Below are positions 29,631 through 39,797 of a stretch of 64,000 nt of DNA, in pieces. The notes under the pieces were generated by a model. The model saw nothing but the letters and a program-made list of their open reading frames with translations, was not told where the DNA came from and did no database searches. Both the position numbers and the translations under genes were made by a program. This stretch comes from Acidobacteriota bacterium. GTDB lineage: Bacteria; Acidobacteriota; Terriglobia; Acidiferrales; UBA7541. The first letter of the stretch is position 1; each line of letters starts with the position of its first letter. The stretch lies in the NCBI GenBank assembly GCA_003223215.1, contig QHYH01000110.1, positions 1 to 64,000 of the forward strand. The letters are read 5' to 3'.

Positions 29631-30114
29631 AACTACTCATGCTGTTGCTGATAGTCGCTGTCATGCCACCAGCGGCTCAAATGAATTTGCTTCCCGAAGC
29701 TCCGGTCCTGAAGGCGGTCAACGAGCTTCCCGATGCTCCAGTTCCGAAGGTGTTCGCTGCACCAAAAGAAAAACACGAACGTGTCGCCGACGCGAAATTC
29801 TGGACGGTCGTCGGTGTGCTCGGTGCCGCGAAGCCGCCGACATGATAACGACTCGGCACATGCTCGATCGCGGGTGGTGGGAGACTAATCCGATTTTCGG
29901 ACGGCATCCTACGAACGCGAGACTCGCGGCGACGAGTGGAGCGTATTTCGGCGCAGAGGTTGCCGGAGCATATCTTCTGAAGCGCTACGGCCAGCACCAC
30001 AAATGGGCGCGCGTATTCTGGATCGCAGAACCCACGTACCAGATCCAAGAACACATTCGGTTCGCGGCTAAGAACGAAAGCATGCCCCAGAATATCCAGA
30101 TCGGTCAGCGATAG
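29624..30114 (+). pseudogene. Small secreted protein gene, frameshifted
   Basis: MKKLLMLLLIVAVMPPAAQ...FWTVVGVLGAAK (frame 29624) continues as ADMITTRHMLDRGWWETNPIFGRHPTNARLAATSGAYFGAEVAGAYLLKRYG in frame 29608 after a one-base shift near 29833. Confidence 0.6.
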
Positions 30115-30139
30115 GCGCAGAGGACGGCGGGTGCTCCCC

Positions 30140-30195
30140 GCCGTAATGCGGCACCGCCGGTTCCAAGCCCGGCAGAAAAGAGGTTCTATGAAAAG
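30140..30195 (+). repeat. Duplicated leader, copy 2, before a 20-codon ORF
   Basis: GCCGTAATGCGGCACCGCCGGTTCCAAGCCCGGCAGAAAAGAGGTTCTATGAAAA; ORF MKSDAQAVVEECRSTNANLG*. Confidence 0.6.
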
Positions 30196-30393
30196 CGATG
30201 CGCAAGCGGTCGTCGAGGAGTGTCGATCGACAAATGCGAATCTAGGGTAGGCGGGGCCGCATCTGTTTTCCCGATAGTTAACCCTAGAAATTTCTATTTG
30301 CGGTGCTATACTCCCCGGCTAGAAACACGCACTACCCTCTTGCCGGCTTTGGAGTCCGGCCGGCATTGTGGGCCGGTCCATCCGGAGGTCGCC

Positions 30394-30681
30394 ATGGAAA
30401 GCACCCTTACACCCCCTGTCTTCTATCTTCTGATTGTCTGGGGAATTGTTACTTCTGTTTTTGTAATACTGCTGATCTGGCGCGGTCTCTTATCCAGCCA
30501 CGAGGATGATCAGATCTTCCTCGACGCGGCGGAAGAACACATGGCTAGGGAACAGCGGGAACTGGTCGCCAAGATCACCACGTTGTCTCGGCCTTTGCTC
30601 ATCACCGGCATCCTGTCGGGCGCGCTTCTGCTGCTTGCCGGCGGGCTGTGGATTTACGAAGGTCTCAGGCAGAATTTCTGA
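30394..30681 (+). CDS. Small membrane protein, two TM segments
   Basis: MESTLTPPVFYLLIVWGIVTSVFVILLIWRG...LLITGILSGALLLLAGGLWIYEG; RBS GGAGG upstream. Confidence 0.65.
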   Translation: MESTLTPPVFYLLIVWGIVTSVFVILLIWRGLLSSHEDDQIFLDAAEEHMAREQRELVAKITTLSRPLLITGILSGALLLLAGGLWIYEGLRQNF

Positions 30682-30715
30682 AGATTCTGCCTGTCTGTGG
30701 CCGTCCGACGGCTTG

Positions 30716-31336
30716 CTAGAATCCGTTTGGCTTGGCAGGTGTCTGTTGGGGTGTGGTGGTGTTCGCGGGCGAGGTCAGCGTTCCACCCGGCGACAGCGAA
30801 GTATGATTGTGAACGATGACCCAGTGGTCGTTCCTTTTCATCAGCACGACTGTTGTTTGCCCTCGCGATTGCACTGGTTGCCCCTCCACGTCCGCTGAGA
30901 AGTCCCATTGGTAACACGCCCAGCCGGTGTTGCCGTTCACCCTGATATAGGTATTGGAACGATCCATGCGTACCCGCTGCATGCGTGCGCGCGACTGCTG
31001 GAAAATAGGGGCGTAATTCGCCCAGCCGATGACCGGTGGCGTCCACCCGCCGCTCACCAGGGAAACGTCATCCGCATACGTGGCGTGCAACTTTTCGACG
31101 TCGCCGATCTGCCAGGCGCCCAGCATCTCCGAGAGCAGGTAGTCAATCTGCTGCTCATCGCCCAGCATGACCGCCTTCGAACTAGCGGATGGCTGGGCCT
31201 GGTCTTTTTTCTTCTTCTTGTCTTTCTGTGCCGCTGCAAGGGAAAGATTCGCGAGCAGCAAGAGCCCTGCCAGCAGGAACATCACCGCGTTCCCTAACCT
31301 CCCACCGCAAGGATTCATCGCGAACTTTTTTTTCAT
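30716..31336 (-). CDS. SnoaL/NTF2-like (DUF4440-type) secreted protein
   Basis: Signal peptide; DEQQIDYLLSEMLGAWQIGDVEKLHATYADDVSLVSG...HWVIVHNHTS. Confidence 0.8.
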   Translation of the reverse strand: MKKKFAMNPCGGRLGNAVMFLLAGLLLLANLSLAAAQKDKKKKKDQAQPSASSKAVMLGDEQQIDYLLSEMLGAWQIGDVEKLHATYADDVSLVSGGWTPPVIGWANYAPIFQQSRARMQRVRMDRSNTYIRVNGNTGWACYQWDFSADVEGQPVQSRGQTTVVLMKRNDHWVIVHNHTSLSPGGTLTSPANTTTPQQTPAKPNGF

Positions 31337-31417
31337 GCGTGTTTGGCCCCTCTCGAGCAAGAGGATAACACGTCCGGTTACAGCCGGGCTGCGCACGGCG
31401 GTGACGTGTTCGGTTGA

Positions 31418-34030
31418 TTACTGCGGCTTATTCGCTCGCGAAGCGCCGAGCAGGTCGACAAACAGCCGATACGCGCCGGGCACTCCGTCGGGCAATTGCC
31501 GGAAGAACGCCAATCCGGTGTAAATGTACGTGCCTTTGCCGTAGTGTGCGTAAACCAACCCGCCGTCGAGGTCCGGCTCGCCGGGATCGTGCATGGCCAG
31601 CAATGCGGTGTATTTGGGGTCGAATTGCGTCCAGAAATACAAGCCGCGCTCTTGCACCCAGCCTTTGAAATCTTCCGGCGTAATCTTGTTCGGCGTATTC
31701 AGCAGGGGATCATTCGGCTTCAGAAATTTCACGGGCGAATTCTCATCGGTGATGCGTGGTAGCTGCCGTGGCGTTGGCGGAGCGCCTTCCTTCGCGGGCG
31801 GCAGCGGCGGCGAAATGAGCGCCGGATACGGCGCGGGCTGCAATTTGTCCCAGACGAAATCACGGTTGTACTGGACCACGAGGGTCCCGCCGTTCGACAC
31901 GTAATCGAGCAGCCGCTGGTTCGCGCCGGGAAGCTCCGGGCGCAATTCGTACGCTCGCACTCCAACCACAATCGCCCGGAAGCGCGACAAATCGCCGAAC
32001 GCCAGATCTTTCGCGTCCAGCATGTCGACCTGAATGCCCAGTTGCCCGAGGGCGTCCGGGATAGGCTCGCCCTCCGCGCTCACGTAGCCAACGCGAAGGT
32101 TGGGCGGCACCACGACGCCGAAGGCATGCACCACGCACTGCGCGGGTTCGCTCCAGAGCTGTGTGGGCAGACTCGGCAACGGCTCGAGCGAAAGGCTGAA
32201 CCTTTCGGCTCTGAGATTTCGCGAGCGATCCGCGGCTCGCTCCACATAGGCGGTGATCTTGTACCGCCCGGCGGCAAGGTTTTGCGGCGGCGCGACGACC
32301 ACGCGCGCGTAGCGGTCGCCGGTCCCGTTGAATTTCAGCGCCACCGGAGCGCTGGCCTTCCATCCTTTGGGAACAACCACTCCAACGCGCGTCTGGCCGG
32401 GTTCGGTCGCATAGGAGTGCACCCGCAGCAGGACGTCAAAGGGTTTTCTCGGTTTGGACAGATTCTGGAGGTCCTGTTTCGGTTCGACGGCCAGCGTGTA
32501 CGGTGGGACGACGACGGGGCTGATGCGGTCCACACGTGTGGAAGTCGAGCGTACGCTGGTCACCGGGGAGAGCACGGTGAAGGCGTAACCGTCCATCACC
32601 ACTTCCTCGCTGGCGGTCAAGAGCGGCGGCGGCTCCGGCAAAAGGGCCACTGCCGGCCCTTCGTTGACGTGCGGTTGCCGGGAATTCGGCTGGACCGTAA
32701 AGCGAATCACGTTCGGTGATTCCTGCTCTTCCTTTGCGACGCTCCATTCCGGCGGAAGCCGCAACGCCGGCTTTTTGAAGTCCCCGGAAACGCCTTCGCG
32801 ATGGCGTGATTCCACGCGCACCGTGAAGGCTTCACCAGGAACGATTTCGCTTCGGTCGGCAACGGCTTCAAGGCGCAGTCCGGCCACCAGTACCAGGGCG
32901 TTTTCCACCTTTTCCCGCTTGCGCTCCGTGCTTCGTGCCAGGGAGAGGAGTGGCTCGGGATTATTCGCCGAGGGGTTTGGCTTCGGAACTTCATTGAGCT
33001 TCTTGCCCGCCTCCACCAGAGAGCTAGCCGCCGCTTTCCAATCCAGGCGTAAAGCGGCGTCGCGTGTTTCTACCAGAGCCGCGTCGACCGCACGCATGAG
33101 CGGATCCACGCCCATATTCCCCTCTTCATAGTCCTCATCGAGCGGACCAAGCGGCTCGGCAAGCATGGCCGGATTCAGCGGTTGTCCGTCTTCGCGTTTG
33201 AGCGCGATAGGGCGGCGCAGAAACGCCGAGCCGAGAAACACGGCAATCCCCTGCGAGCGGTGATTGGCGAAGGCATCAAGCCCGATTTCGCGCCAGGTCT
33301 TTCCGTAAAGAGGCGAGGTGTCATCGAGCGGCAGGAAGTAACCCTGTGGTTTTTCGCCTCGGTCCACATCCAATACCACCACGGGTTTTCGATCGCCCCA
33401 GGGGGTCAAATCTTTTTTTTCTGACGCCGAGACGTGCAACTGGAAAGAAGGATCCGCCGCCAACTGCACCGCTTTCGGTGTCAACAGCCCTGCCGCCTGA
33501 TGGTGCCCGTGTCCCGTGTGCACCCCGCCCCAGCCATTGAGGACTACGTTGGGGCGGAGCGTGCGAATCACCCGGACCATATCCTCAAGGACCTGTTCGC
33601 CCCAGACCTTCTCGGTTTCTTCCGGCGTTTTTGAAAAGCCAAAATCTTTGGCGCGCGTGAAGCACAGCCTCGCGCCATAACCGCGTGTGGCTGCCAGCAG
33701 CTCCTGGGTGCGAATCAGTCCCAATTGGGGCGCCTGTTCGGGGCCAAGATCATTTTGTCCGCCTTCGCCGCGCGTCAACGAGAGCAAGGCGACCTCGGCG
33801 TGCAATCCCCGCGCCAGATAGGCCAGCACCGCGCCTGATTCATCGTCGGGATGCGCGGTGACGTAGAGGATTCGCGTGGTGACCCGCGCGCGCTCGATCG
33901 CTTCCACGGTTTCCGGCAAACCGGGTCCGGTTCCCGGCGCCGGTGGAAATTGCGCGTAGCTGCGCGGGCCAAGCAGGCACAGCGCCATTCCGAACAGCAC
34001 GCCGCGTATCTTTCCTGTTCTCGTGCTCAT
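31418..34030 (-). CDS. PIG-L family deacetylase, large multidomain
   Basis: RILYVTAHPDDESGAVLAYLARGLHAEVALLSLTRGEGGQNDLG and VLNGWGGVHTGHGHHQAAG; long C-terminal extension. Confidence 0.92.
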   Translation of the reverse strand: MSTRTGKIRGVLFGMALCLLGPRSYAQFPPAPGTGPGLPETVEAIERARVTTRILYVTAHPDDESGAVLAYLARGLHAEVALLSLTRGEGGQNDLGPEQAPQLGLIRTQELLAATRGYGARLCFTRAKDFGFSKTPEETEKVWGEQVLEDMVRVIRTLRPNVVLNGWGGVHTGHGHHQAAGLLTPKAVQLAADPSFQLHVSASEKKDLTPWGDRKPVVVLDVDRGEKPQGYFLPLDDTSPLYGKTWREIGLDAFANHRSQGIAVFLGSAFLRRPIALKREDGQPLNPAMLAEPLGPLDEDYEEGNMGVDPLMRAVDAALVETRDAALRLDWKAAASSLVEAGKKLNEVPKPNPSANNPEPLLSLARSTERKREKVENALVLVAGLRLEAVADRSEIVPGEAFTVRVESRHREGVSGDFKKPALRLPPEWSVAKEEQESPNVIRFTVQPNSRQPHVNEGPAVALLPEPPPLLTASEEVVMDGYAFTVLSPVTSVRSTSTRVDRISPVVVPPYTLAVEPKQDLQNLSKPRKPFDVLLRVHSYATEPGQTRVGVVVPKGWKASAPVALKFNGTGDRYARVVVAPPQNLAAGRYKITAYVERAADRSRNLRAERFSLSLEPLPSLPTQLWSEPAQCVVHAFGVVVPPNLRVGYVSAEGEPIPDALGQLGIQVDMLDAKDLAFGDLSRFRAIVVGVRAYELRPELPGANQRLLDYVSNGGTLVVQYNRDFVWDKLQPAPYPALISPPLPPAKEGAPPTPRQLPRITDENSPVKFLKPNDPLLNTPNKITPEDFKGWVQERGLYFWTQFDPKYTALLAMHDPGEPDLDGGLVYAHYGKGTYIYTGLAFFRQLPDGVPGAYRLFVDLLGASRANKPQ

Positions 34031-34088
34031 TGCCGGTTTCGCCTCGATGTTTGCGGTTGGCTTGCATTTCCTTCTGACGCCTCCCGCT

Positions 34089-35468
34089 TCATGGCGATTG
34101 CGAGTCGCCAGTCACCGCCCTTGCGAAGGGCCATTGTTTTTTCTCCCAAGTCCAAATCAGAAACGCCACAACCCCGAGTGCGATCTGCAGGAGCCCCCAC
34201 TTTCGCGCCGGGCCGGTCCGCCAAAAAAGCCAGAACCAGCCGGTCATGCTCAACACCGCGGGCAACGGATAGAGCCACATCTTGAACGGAAACCTCTCCA
34301 AGCTCCAGCGTCGCCGCAGCAGCATCACTCCCACGGCCTGCCCGATAAACTGCACAATCAGCCGAACCGCCAGGATCCCTACGATAGCGGTTTGCAGGCT
34401 CAAAATCACGCTGAAGAGAGACGCCAGGCCCCCCAGAACCAGCAGAGAAACATAAGGAAAGTGTTTGGTCGGGTGCAGCCGGGCAAAGACCGGGAAAAAG
34501 TTGTCGTCCAAGGCCGCCGAGTACGGCACACGCGAAGCTCCCAGCAAAACCGAAAAAATCGAAGCAAGCGCCACCCACAGGATCATTGCCGTCGCAATCT
34601 TTGCCGCTGCGGGCCCGTAAAGCCTCTCGACAAACAGGCTTGCCAAGAACTTAGAGTCCGCGGCTTCACGCCACGGCACGACGCCGAGAATACTCGTCTG
34701 CATCGCCAAATACAGGACTGCAATGCCGGCCACGGAAAGGAAGATTCCTCGAGGAATGTTCTTCTCGGGATTGCGAATCTCTCCTCCGAGATGACAGATA
34801 TTGTAGTAGCCCCAATAGCTGTAGACCGTGCTGATCATTGCCGATCCAAGCCCGGCGAACCACAAACTGGAAAAAGCAAAGGCTCCCTCGGGAAAATCGA
34901 AGGCCAGCTTCGCGTTGAAGTGCCGCAGGCCTCCCCAGATCAGCCAGAGCATCACTCCCACGACGCCGATCCACAGGAAAACGGAAATTTTTCCAATCGT
35001 TCCGATCCTCCGGTACAGCAGAACGATCAGCAAAAGGACCAAGCCGCCGGAAATGGCCTTGGCCTCGAGCGTCGAGAAGGGATAAAGGTACTTCGCGTAA
35101 CTCGCGAATCCGATTGATGCGGAAGCCACGGAAAGAGGTACGTGCAGAAACGTTTGCCACACGAACAAAAACGACATCAGCCGGCCCCACTTCTCCGGGC
35201 CGTAAGCTTCGCGCAGAAACACATAGGTGCCGCCGGCTTTGGGCATCGCCGCTCCCAGCTCCGACCACACAAAACCATCCAGCGCGGCCAGCAGCGCGCC
35301 TCCGAGCCACGCGAGCAGGGCCTGTGGCCCGCCCATCGCGCGGATGACCAGCGAGCTGACCACAAACGGACCGATGCCCACAATCTCGATCATGTTCAGC
35401 GCAACGGCTTCTTTCAGGCCCAATGCGCGCTCGAGCCCGGGGGTTGTCGCTTTTTCCGATGTCGACAT
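34089..35468 (-). CDS. APC family amino acid permease
   Basis: ALNMIEIVGIGPFVVSSLVIRAMGGPQALLAWLGGALLAALDGFVWSELGAAMPKAGGTYVFLREAYGPEKWG. Confidence 0.93.
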   Translation of the reverse strand: MSTSEKATTPGLERALGLKEAVALNMIEIVGIGPFVVSSLVIRAMGGPQALLAWLGGALLAALDGFVWSELGAAMPKAGGTYVFLREAYGPEKWGRLMSFLFVWQTFLHVPLSVASASIGFASYAKYLYPFSTLEAKAISGGLVLLLIVLLYRRIGTIGKISVFLWIGVVGVMLWLIWGGLRHFNAKLAFDFPEGAFAFSSLWFAGLGSAMISTVYSYWGYYNICHLGGEIRNPEKNIPRGIFLSVAGIAVLYLAMQTSILGVVPWREAADSKFLASLFVERLYGPAAAKIATAMILWVALASIFSVLLGASRVPYSAALDDNFFPVFARLHPTKHFPYVSLLVLGGLASLFSVILSLQTAIVGILAVRLIVQFIGQAVGVMLLRRRWSLERFPFKMWLYPLPAVLSMTGWFWLFWRTGPARKWGLLQIALGVVAFLIWTWEKKQWPFARAVTGDSQSP

Positions 35469-35523
35469 CAGCCCGCCGAGGATAGCAAAACCGTTCCCTA
35501 GCGCCTAACGTAGATTCCGCTGC

Positions 35524-36567
35524 TTGCAACTCTCCGGGAAGAGCATAAACTCGTCCTGCGCAGTGCGTGGCCTTGTGCGAAACTTCTTTAGAGTGCAAAT
35601 CACTGTTTCCTTCCTCTCTGCCCGCTTTGCCGCCGTCCTGCTTGTTTTGCCCTTTCCCTTCATCCCGACTCGAGCCCGCCAGCTCACCTTGCCGCCGGAA
35701 ACCTCGGAGATCATCGAAAAAGTCTATTCCTTCGATCTTGAGGGCGCCCGGCAAGCCGCAAGGCAAATGCAAAAAGAGCATCCCGACGATCCGCTTGGTT
35801 ATTTGTTGGAATCGGACGCGCTCTGGTGGCGCTTTTGGTGCACCGCGGCGGAGTTCAAATATGGAATGAGCGATGCCCGCCGCCGCGCGAAACTTCCAGC
35901 CGACCAGCATTACCTCGAATTGGCGGCCACCGCCTCCTCGCTTGCTTCCGCCCAGCTCAAGCAGCAGGAATCCGCGGAGATGCAACTCTACGCGGGCATG
36001 GCGGATGCCGCGGCCGCGCGCCTCTATGCCTTGCGCGGAGAAAACCGCAACACCGCCCGCTTTGGCGTCCGCGCTCGCGATCATTTTCTGCGCGCCAAGA
36101 CTCTCGATCCGGATCTGGCCGACGCCGATTTTGGCGTCGGCCTTTACAACTATTACGTGGACACCTTGAGCGCCATGGCCAGAATCCTTCGCTTCTTCAT
36201 GGGCATCCCGGGGGGCTCGAAACAAGAAGGCATTCGCCTGCTTGAGCAGGCCATCACCCACGGCGTTCTCACCCCCGACATCGCCCGCTTTTATCTCGCC
36301 ATGAATTTGCATCGCTACGATCAGCAGTACGAGCGCGCCTTGACCATCATCAGCCCCTTAGCGGAAAAATATCCCTCGAACCCTCTGTTTCAATTGGCTC
36401 GCGGTGATCTACTGGCCAAGCTCGGCCGAAAACCGCAGGCCAGCGAATGCTACCGGGCCGCCGCCGTTTTGCCGGTCCATGAGCCGGAGTGCCAAGCACG
36501 CATTCAGCAGTTAGCGCGCGCTGCCATCTCCGCCTTGGGCTTGCCCCAGGAACCTGCCGCGCCGTGA
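35524..36567 (+). CDS. TPR-like hypothetical protein
   Basis: Helical repeats (FLRAKTLDPDLADADFGVGLYNYY; YPSNPLFQLARGDLLAKLGRKPQASECYRAA); start uncertain. Confidence 0.65.
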   Translation: MQLSGKSINSSCAVRGLVRNFFRVQITVSFLSARFAAVLLVLPFPFIPTRARQLTLPPETSEIIEKVYSFDLEGARQAARQMQKEHPDDPLGYLLESDALWWRFWCTAAEFKYGMSDARRRAKLPADQHYLELAATASSLASAQLKQQESAEMQLYAGMADAAAARLYALRGENRNTARFGVRARDHFLRAKTLDPDLADADFGVGLYNYYVDTLSAMARILRFFMGIPGGSKQEGIRLLEQAITHGVLTPDIARFYLAMNLHRYDQQYERALTIISPLAEKYPSNPLFQLARGDLLAKLGRKPQASECYRAAAVLPVHEPECQARIQQLARAAISALGLPQEPAAP

Positions 36568-36881
36568 TTCTCGCAGCTGTTCGTCCTTTTGTTGGCTTTG
36601 CCTCCCCTGGCATCTACTGGCATCTCGATTGACCTTCCCCCTCCCTGAATGGTAAGCATGTAGGGTTCGGCAAGCGCAGTGATTTCAGACGGAGCGTCTG
36701 GTCGAGGGAGCAAGGGTACTCGCGAACGATCTTTGGTGAGAGAAATCCAGCTCTGGTCAACGCTTCGCTCGGATTTGGCATCACACCCCCTAATGTAGGT
36801 TGGCATTTCGGCGTTGACGCCGTTTGCCCCGTCAGGTTGTCCCGGTTGTGTTCGGGGACGCAGGAAAACAAAGGAGTGGCA

Positions 36882-38483
36882 ATGAAGCGGTTTTGGACAC
36901 TAATCGCTGTCGTATTGCTGGCGATTTTCGCGGCGGCTGCCTGCAACGATTACGGGAACACCTTTCAGAGCCCGGGTGGCGCCATCATAACTTTCTTGTC
37001 CCCCAAGCAGATTCCCGCATGCCCGGCTCCCTGCACCAACAACTCGGGCTTCACGCTGACGCTCAATGGCGGCGGCTTTGTCGCGAAAACACTCGTCCAG
37101 TGGAACGGCAAGACTTGTCCCCTCGCTTCAAGCTCTGGCGCGACAAACGCTTCCTGTACCACTAACGTCACTCTGGATTCCAACAATAATGTAACCTTGT
37201 TGACGGCCACGATTTCCTCCGCGCTAATCGCTCAGCCCGGGACCGCCGTCGTCAACGCCATTAATCCAGGCTCCAACTATGGAACCGGGACCAACGGCCT
37301 CTCGAATACCATCACCTTTATCATCAACAATCCAGCCAACCTCACTCCGACGATCGCTTCCGTGGCCCCGGCCTGCGCAGTGGTTGGCAGTCCTCTGGCC
37401 ATTACGGTCACGGGCACGAACTTCATGAACGTTCCCGCTTCAAGCGATCCAAACCAGACGCAGTTTTCCACGCTGAACTGGACTCTCGGTTCGTCTCAGC
37501 TCCAATTGACGCCCCATACGGCGACGACGATTACTGCCACTCAGATAACGGCAACGATTCCCGCCACGAGCATTAACGCTTCGGGCACGGCCACCGTCAC
37601 CGTTTCCAATCCGCCTTCGCCGCCTGTTCCGAACATCCCGGGCAGCACTGGCAGCGGCGGCGGCACAAGCGCCCCACCGGCTACCGTGACCGTGCAAACC
37701 ACAGCTTGCCAGGTGGCCGCAAAGGCTCCGGCCAATTCCGTTTCGACGGGCGCTGTCGCGCAAGAAACGCCTGCAGTCAGCCTCGACGGGCGTTACGTGG
37801 CTTATGCTGCCTTCGGCGACGAACACCTCCAAATCTTCCTGCGCGACACCTGCGAAGGAGCTCCGACAAGCTGCCAGCCCCGGATTTCTTTGCTCTCCGC
37901 CAGCACAAGCGGTGACCCGGGCGCCGGGGATAGTCACACGCCTTCCATGAGTTCCGACGGCCGCTACATCGCTTTCAGCTCGGATTCGACCGATCTGGTC
38001 GAGAATGCCCCGCCGGGCCGCCAGATTTATTTGCGTGACACCTGTGCGGGCGCTGCGGACGCCTGCAAGCCTTCCACTATTCTTGTTTCCGCGGACGCTC
38101 GGGGTGGGCTGGTTGGTGCAGAGAATATTTTGCCTTCGGTCAGTTCTTCAGGGCGCTTCGTCGCCTTTCTTGCTGTTACGCCGAGCCACTCCGCGAATCC
38201 GCCTGTGGCGGAAGCGACCGCTGCGGGTGCACCCAACAGCGGTTACCGCCAGGTATTTGTCCGCGACACCTGCCTTGGCGTTTCGAACTGCACACCAAAG
38301 ACCACGCGCATTTCGCTCGAGCCCGGTGATGGCCCCGGGACGGGGGCCCATCCTGCTGGTCCCGCGCTCGGTGGCAAGGGCAGACACGTGGCCATGGCCG
38401 GCGCGAAAGCTTCCACGCTCTTTACGCGTTCGGTCGCCGTGGATGACAGCGTCTTCCTGGCCATCACCAACGATCAGCGGTAG
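36882..38483 (+). CDS. Lipoprotein with IPT/TIG-like and TolB/WD40-like repeats
   Basis: Lipobox-like LLAIFAAAACN; TPTIASVAPACAVVGSPLAITVTGTNF; DGRYVAYAAF / DGRYIAFSSDSTDLV / SGRFVAFLA repeats. Confidence 0.75.
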   Translation: MKRFWTLIAVVLLAIFAAAACNDYGNTFQSPGGAIITFLSPKQIPACPAPCTNNSGFTLTLNGGGFVAKTLVQWNGKTCPLASSSGATNASCTTNVTLDSNNNVTLLTATISSALIAQPGTAVVNAINPGSNYGTGTNGLSNTITFIINNPANLTPTIASVAPACAVVGSPLAITVTGTNFMNVPASSDPNQTQFSTLNWTLGSSQLQLTPHTATTITATQITATIPATSINASGTATVTVSNPPSPPVPNIPGSTGSGGGTSAPPATVTVQTTACQVAAKAPANSVSTGAVAQETPAVSLDGRYVAYAAFGDEHLQIFLRDTCEGAPTSCQPRISLLSASTSGDPGAGDSHTPSMSSDGRYIAFSSDSTDLVENAPPGRQIYLRDTCAGAADACKPSTILVSADARGGLVGAENILPSVSSSGRFVAFLAVTPSHSANPPVAEATAAGAPNSGYRQVFVRDTCLGVSNCTPKTTRISLEPGDGPGTGAHPAGPALGGKGRHVAMAGAKASTLFTRSVAVDDSVFLAITNDQR

Positions 38484-38596
38484 TTTGTGGTTGGTTTCGA
38501 CGGAATTTCCAATGGAAAGTTCCGCCTCGCGGCCTCTTCGCAGGGTTGTCGAATGGCTTTCGTTTAACTCTTTTTTCTTTCCACTGCCGACTTTCC

Positions 38597-39583
38597 TCAG
38601 TAGAAGCGTACCTTGACATCGGGCCTCTTCTCCAAGTGCACCGAATCGATGAACCGCACTTGCCGCTCGTCCAGGGTCAAAATCATCGAACTGGTGCGCA
38701 CACCTTCTCCGAAAAATCGCACCCCCTTCAGCAAATTTCCGTCCGTCACGCCCGTACACGCAAACACCATCTTTCTGCCTGGCGCCAGGTCTTCCGTGTC
38801 ATAAATGCGTTTCGGGTCCTTCACTCCCATTTTCCCAAGCCGCTCCGCGTCTTCGGGCCTGCTAATCACCAGCCGCGCCAGAATCTGTCCATTCAAGCAG
38901 CGTAGTGCCGCCGCCGTCAGCACTCCTTCCGGTGCGCCGCCCGTGCCCATCACCGCGTGCACTCCCGCGCCGACCACCGCCGCGGAAATACCCGCTGAAA
39001 GGTCGCCGTCGCCGATCAGCCGGATACGCGCTCCCGCCGCGCGAATGTCATCAATCAATTTTTCGTGCCGCACGCGGTCCAGCACCACTACCACCAAATC
39101 TTCGACGTCGCGTTCCAGCCGCTTCGCGATCGATTTCAGGTTGTCGGCCACCGGCACGTCCAGATCGATCGCGCCCTTGCAAGCCGGCCCTACGACGATC
39201 TTTTCCATATACAAATCGGGCGCGTGCAGCAATCCGCCGCGCTCGCTGGCGGCGAGCACGGCGATGGCGTTCGGGGCCCCTGTCGCGCACAGGTTCGTGC
39301 CCTCGAGTGGATCCACGGCGATGTCCACTTGCGGAAACAAGGCCTTCGGCGCGTGCGTCGCGAGACCTACTTTTTCGCCGATATACAGCATGGGCGCCTC
39401 ATCGCGCTCGCCCTCGCCGATGACGATGGTCCCGTCGATCTCCACCGAATCCATCGTCTTGCGCATGGCTTCGACCGCCACTTCATCCGCTTTGTGGCGG
39501 TCGCCAAATCCCATCGTGCGTGCCGCCGCGACCGCGGCATTCTCGACCACGCGCAGAAAATCCAGGCTGAGTTGTTCTTCCAT
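38597..39583 (-). CDS. glpX: Class II fructose-1,6-bisphosphatase
   Basis: [83 protein letters not shown]. Confidence 0.96.
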   Translation of the reverse strand: MEEQLSLDFLRVVENAAVAAARTMGFGDRHKADEVAVEAMRKTMDSVEIDGTIVIGEGERDEAPMLYIGEKVGLATHAPKALFPQVDIAVDPLEGTNLCATGAPNAIAVLAASERGGLLHAPDLYMEKIVVGPACKGAIDLDVPVADNLKSIAKRLERDVEDLVVVVLDRVRHEKLIDDIRAAGARIRLIGDGDLSAGISAAVVGAGVHAVMGTGGAPEGVLTAAALRCLNGQILARLVISRPEDAERLGKMGVKDPKRIYDTEDLAPGRKMVFACTGVTDGNLLKGVRFFGEGVRTSSMILTLDERQVRFIDSVHLEKRPDVKVRFY

Positions 39584-39736
39584 AACTTCTTCTCCGCTTT
39601 GCCCGTTCCGGGGTTTACGGTTTTACACGGACTGCCCTTAACCCTTCAGGGCGGCGCATATCATAGGCCAAAGGGCCTCGCGCCGTCGATAAGCCTGGCC
39701 GGGCATGCAGCCCTTCAGGTTCTCGAGCGGTATCAC

Positions 39737-39764
39737 TTGAGGTTCCTTGACCCGCCGCTATAGA
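39737..39764 (+). promoter_or_regulatory. Possible sigma70-type promoter upstream of M14 peptidase
   Basis: TTGAGG-16 nt-TATAGA about 35 bp before the ATG. Confidence 0.4.
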
Positions 39765-39797
39765 ATCCCCGCCGAGATTCTTGCCCTGAGGTGGTCT

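Noticed and set aside
34666-36312. 548 aa minus-strand ORF
   Set aside because: Overlaps the APC permease in another frame and the TPR gene antisense; Arg-rich, no domains.
36600-36800. Possible tRNA-like or structured RNA before the TIG lipoprotein
   Set aside because: Could not fold a cloverleaf or find long complementary stems by eye.
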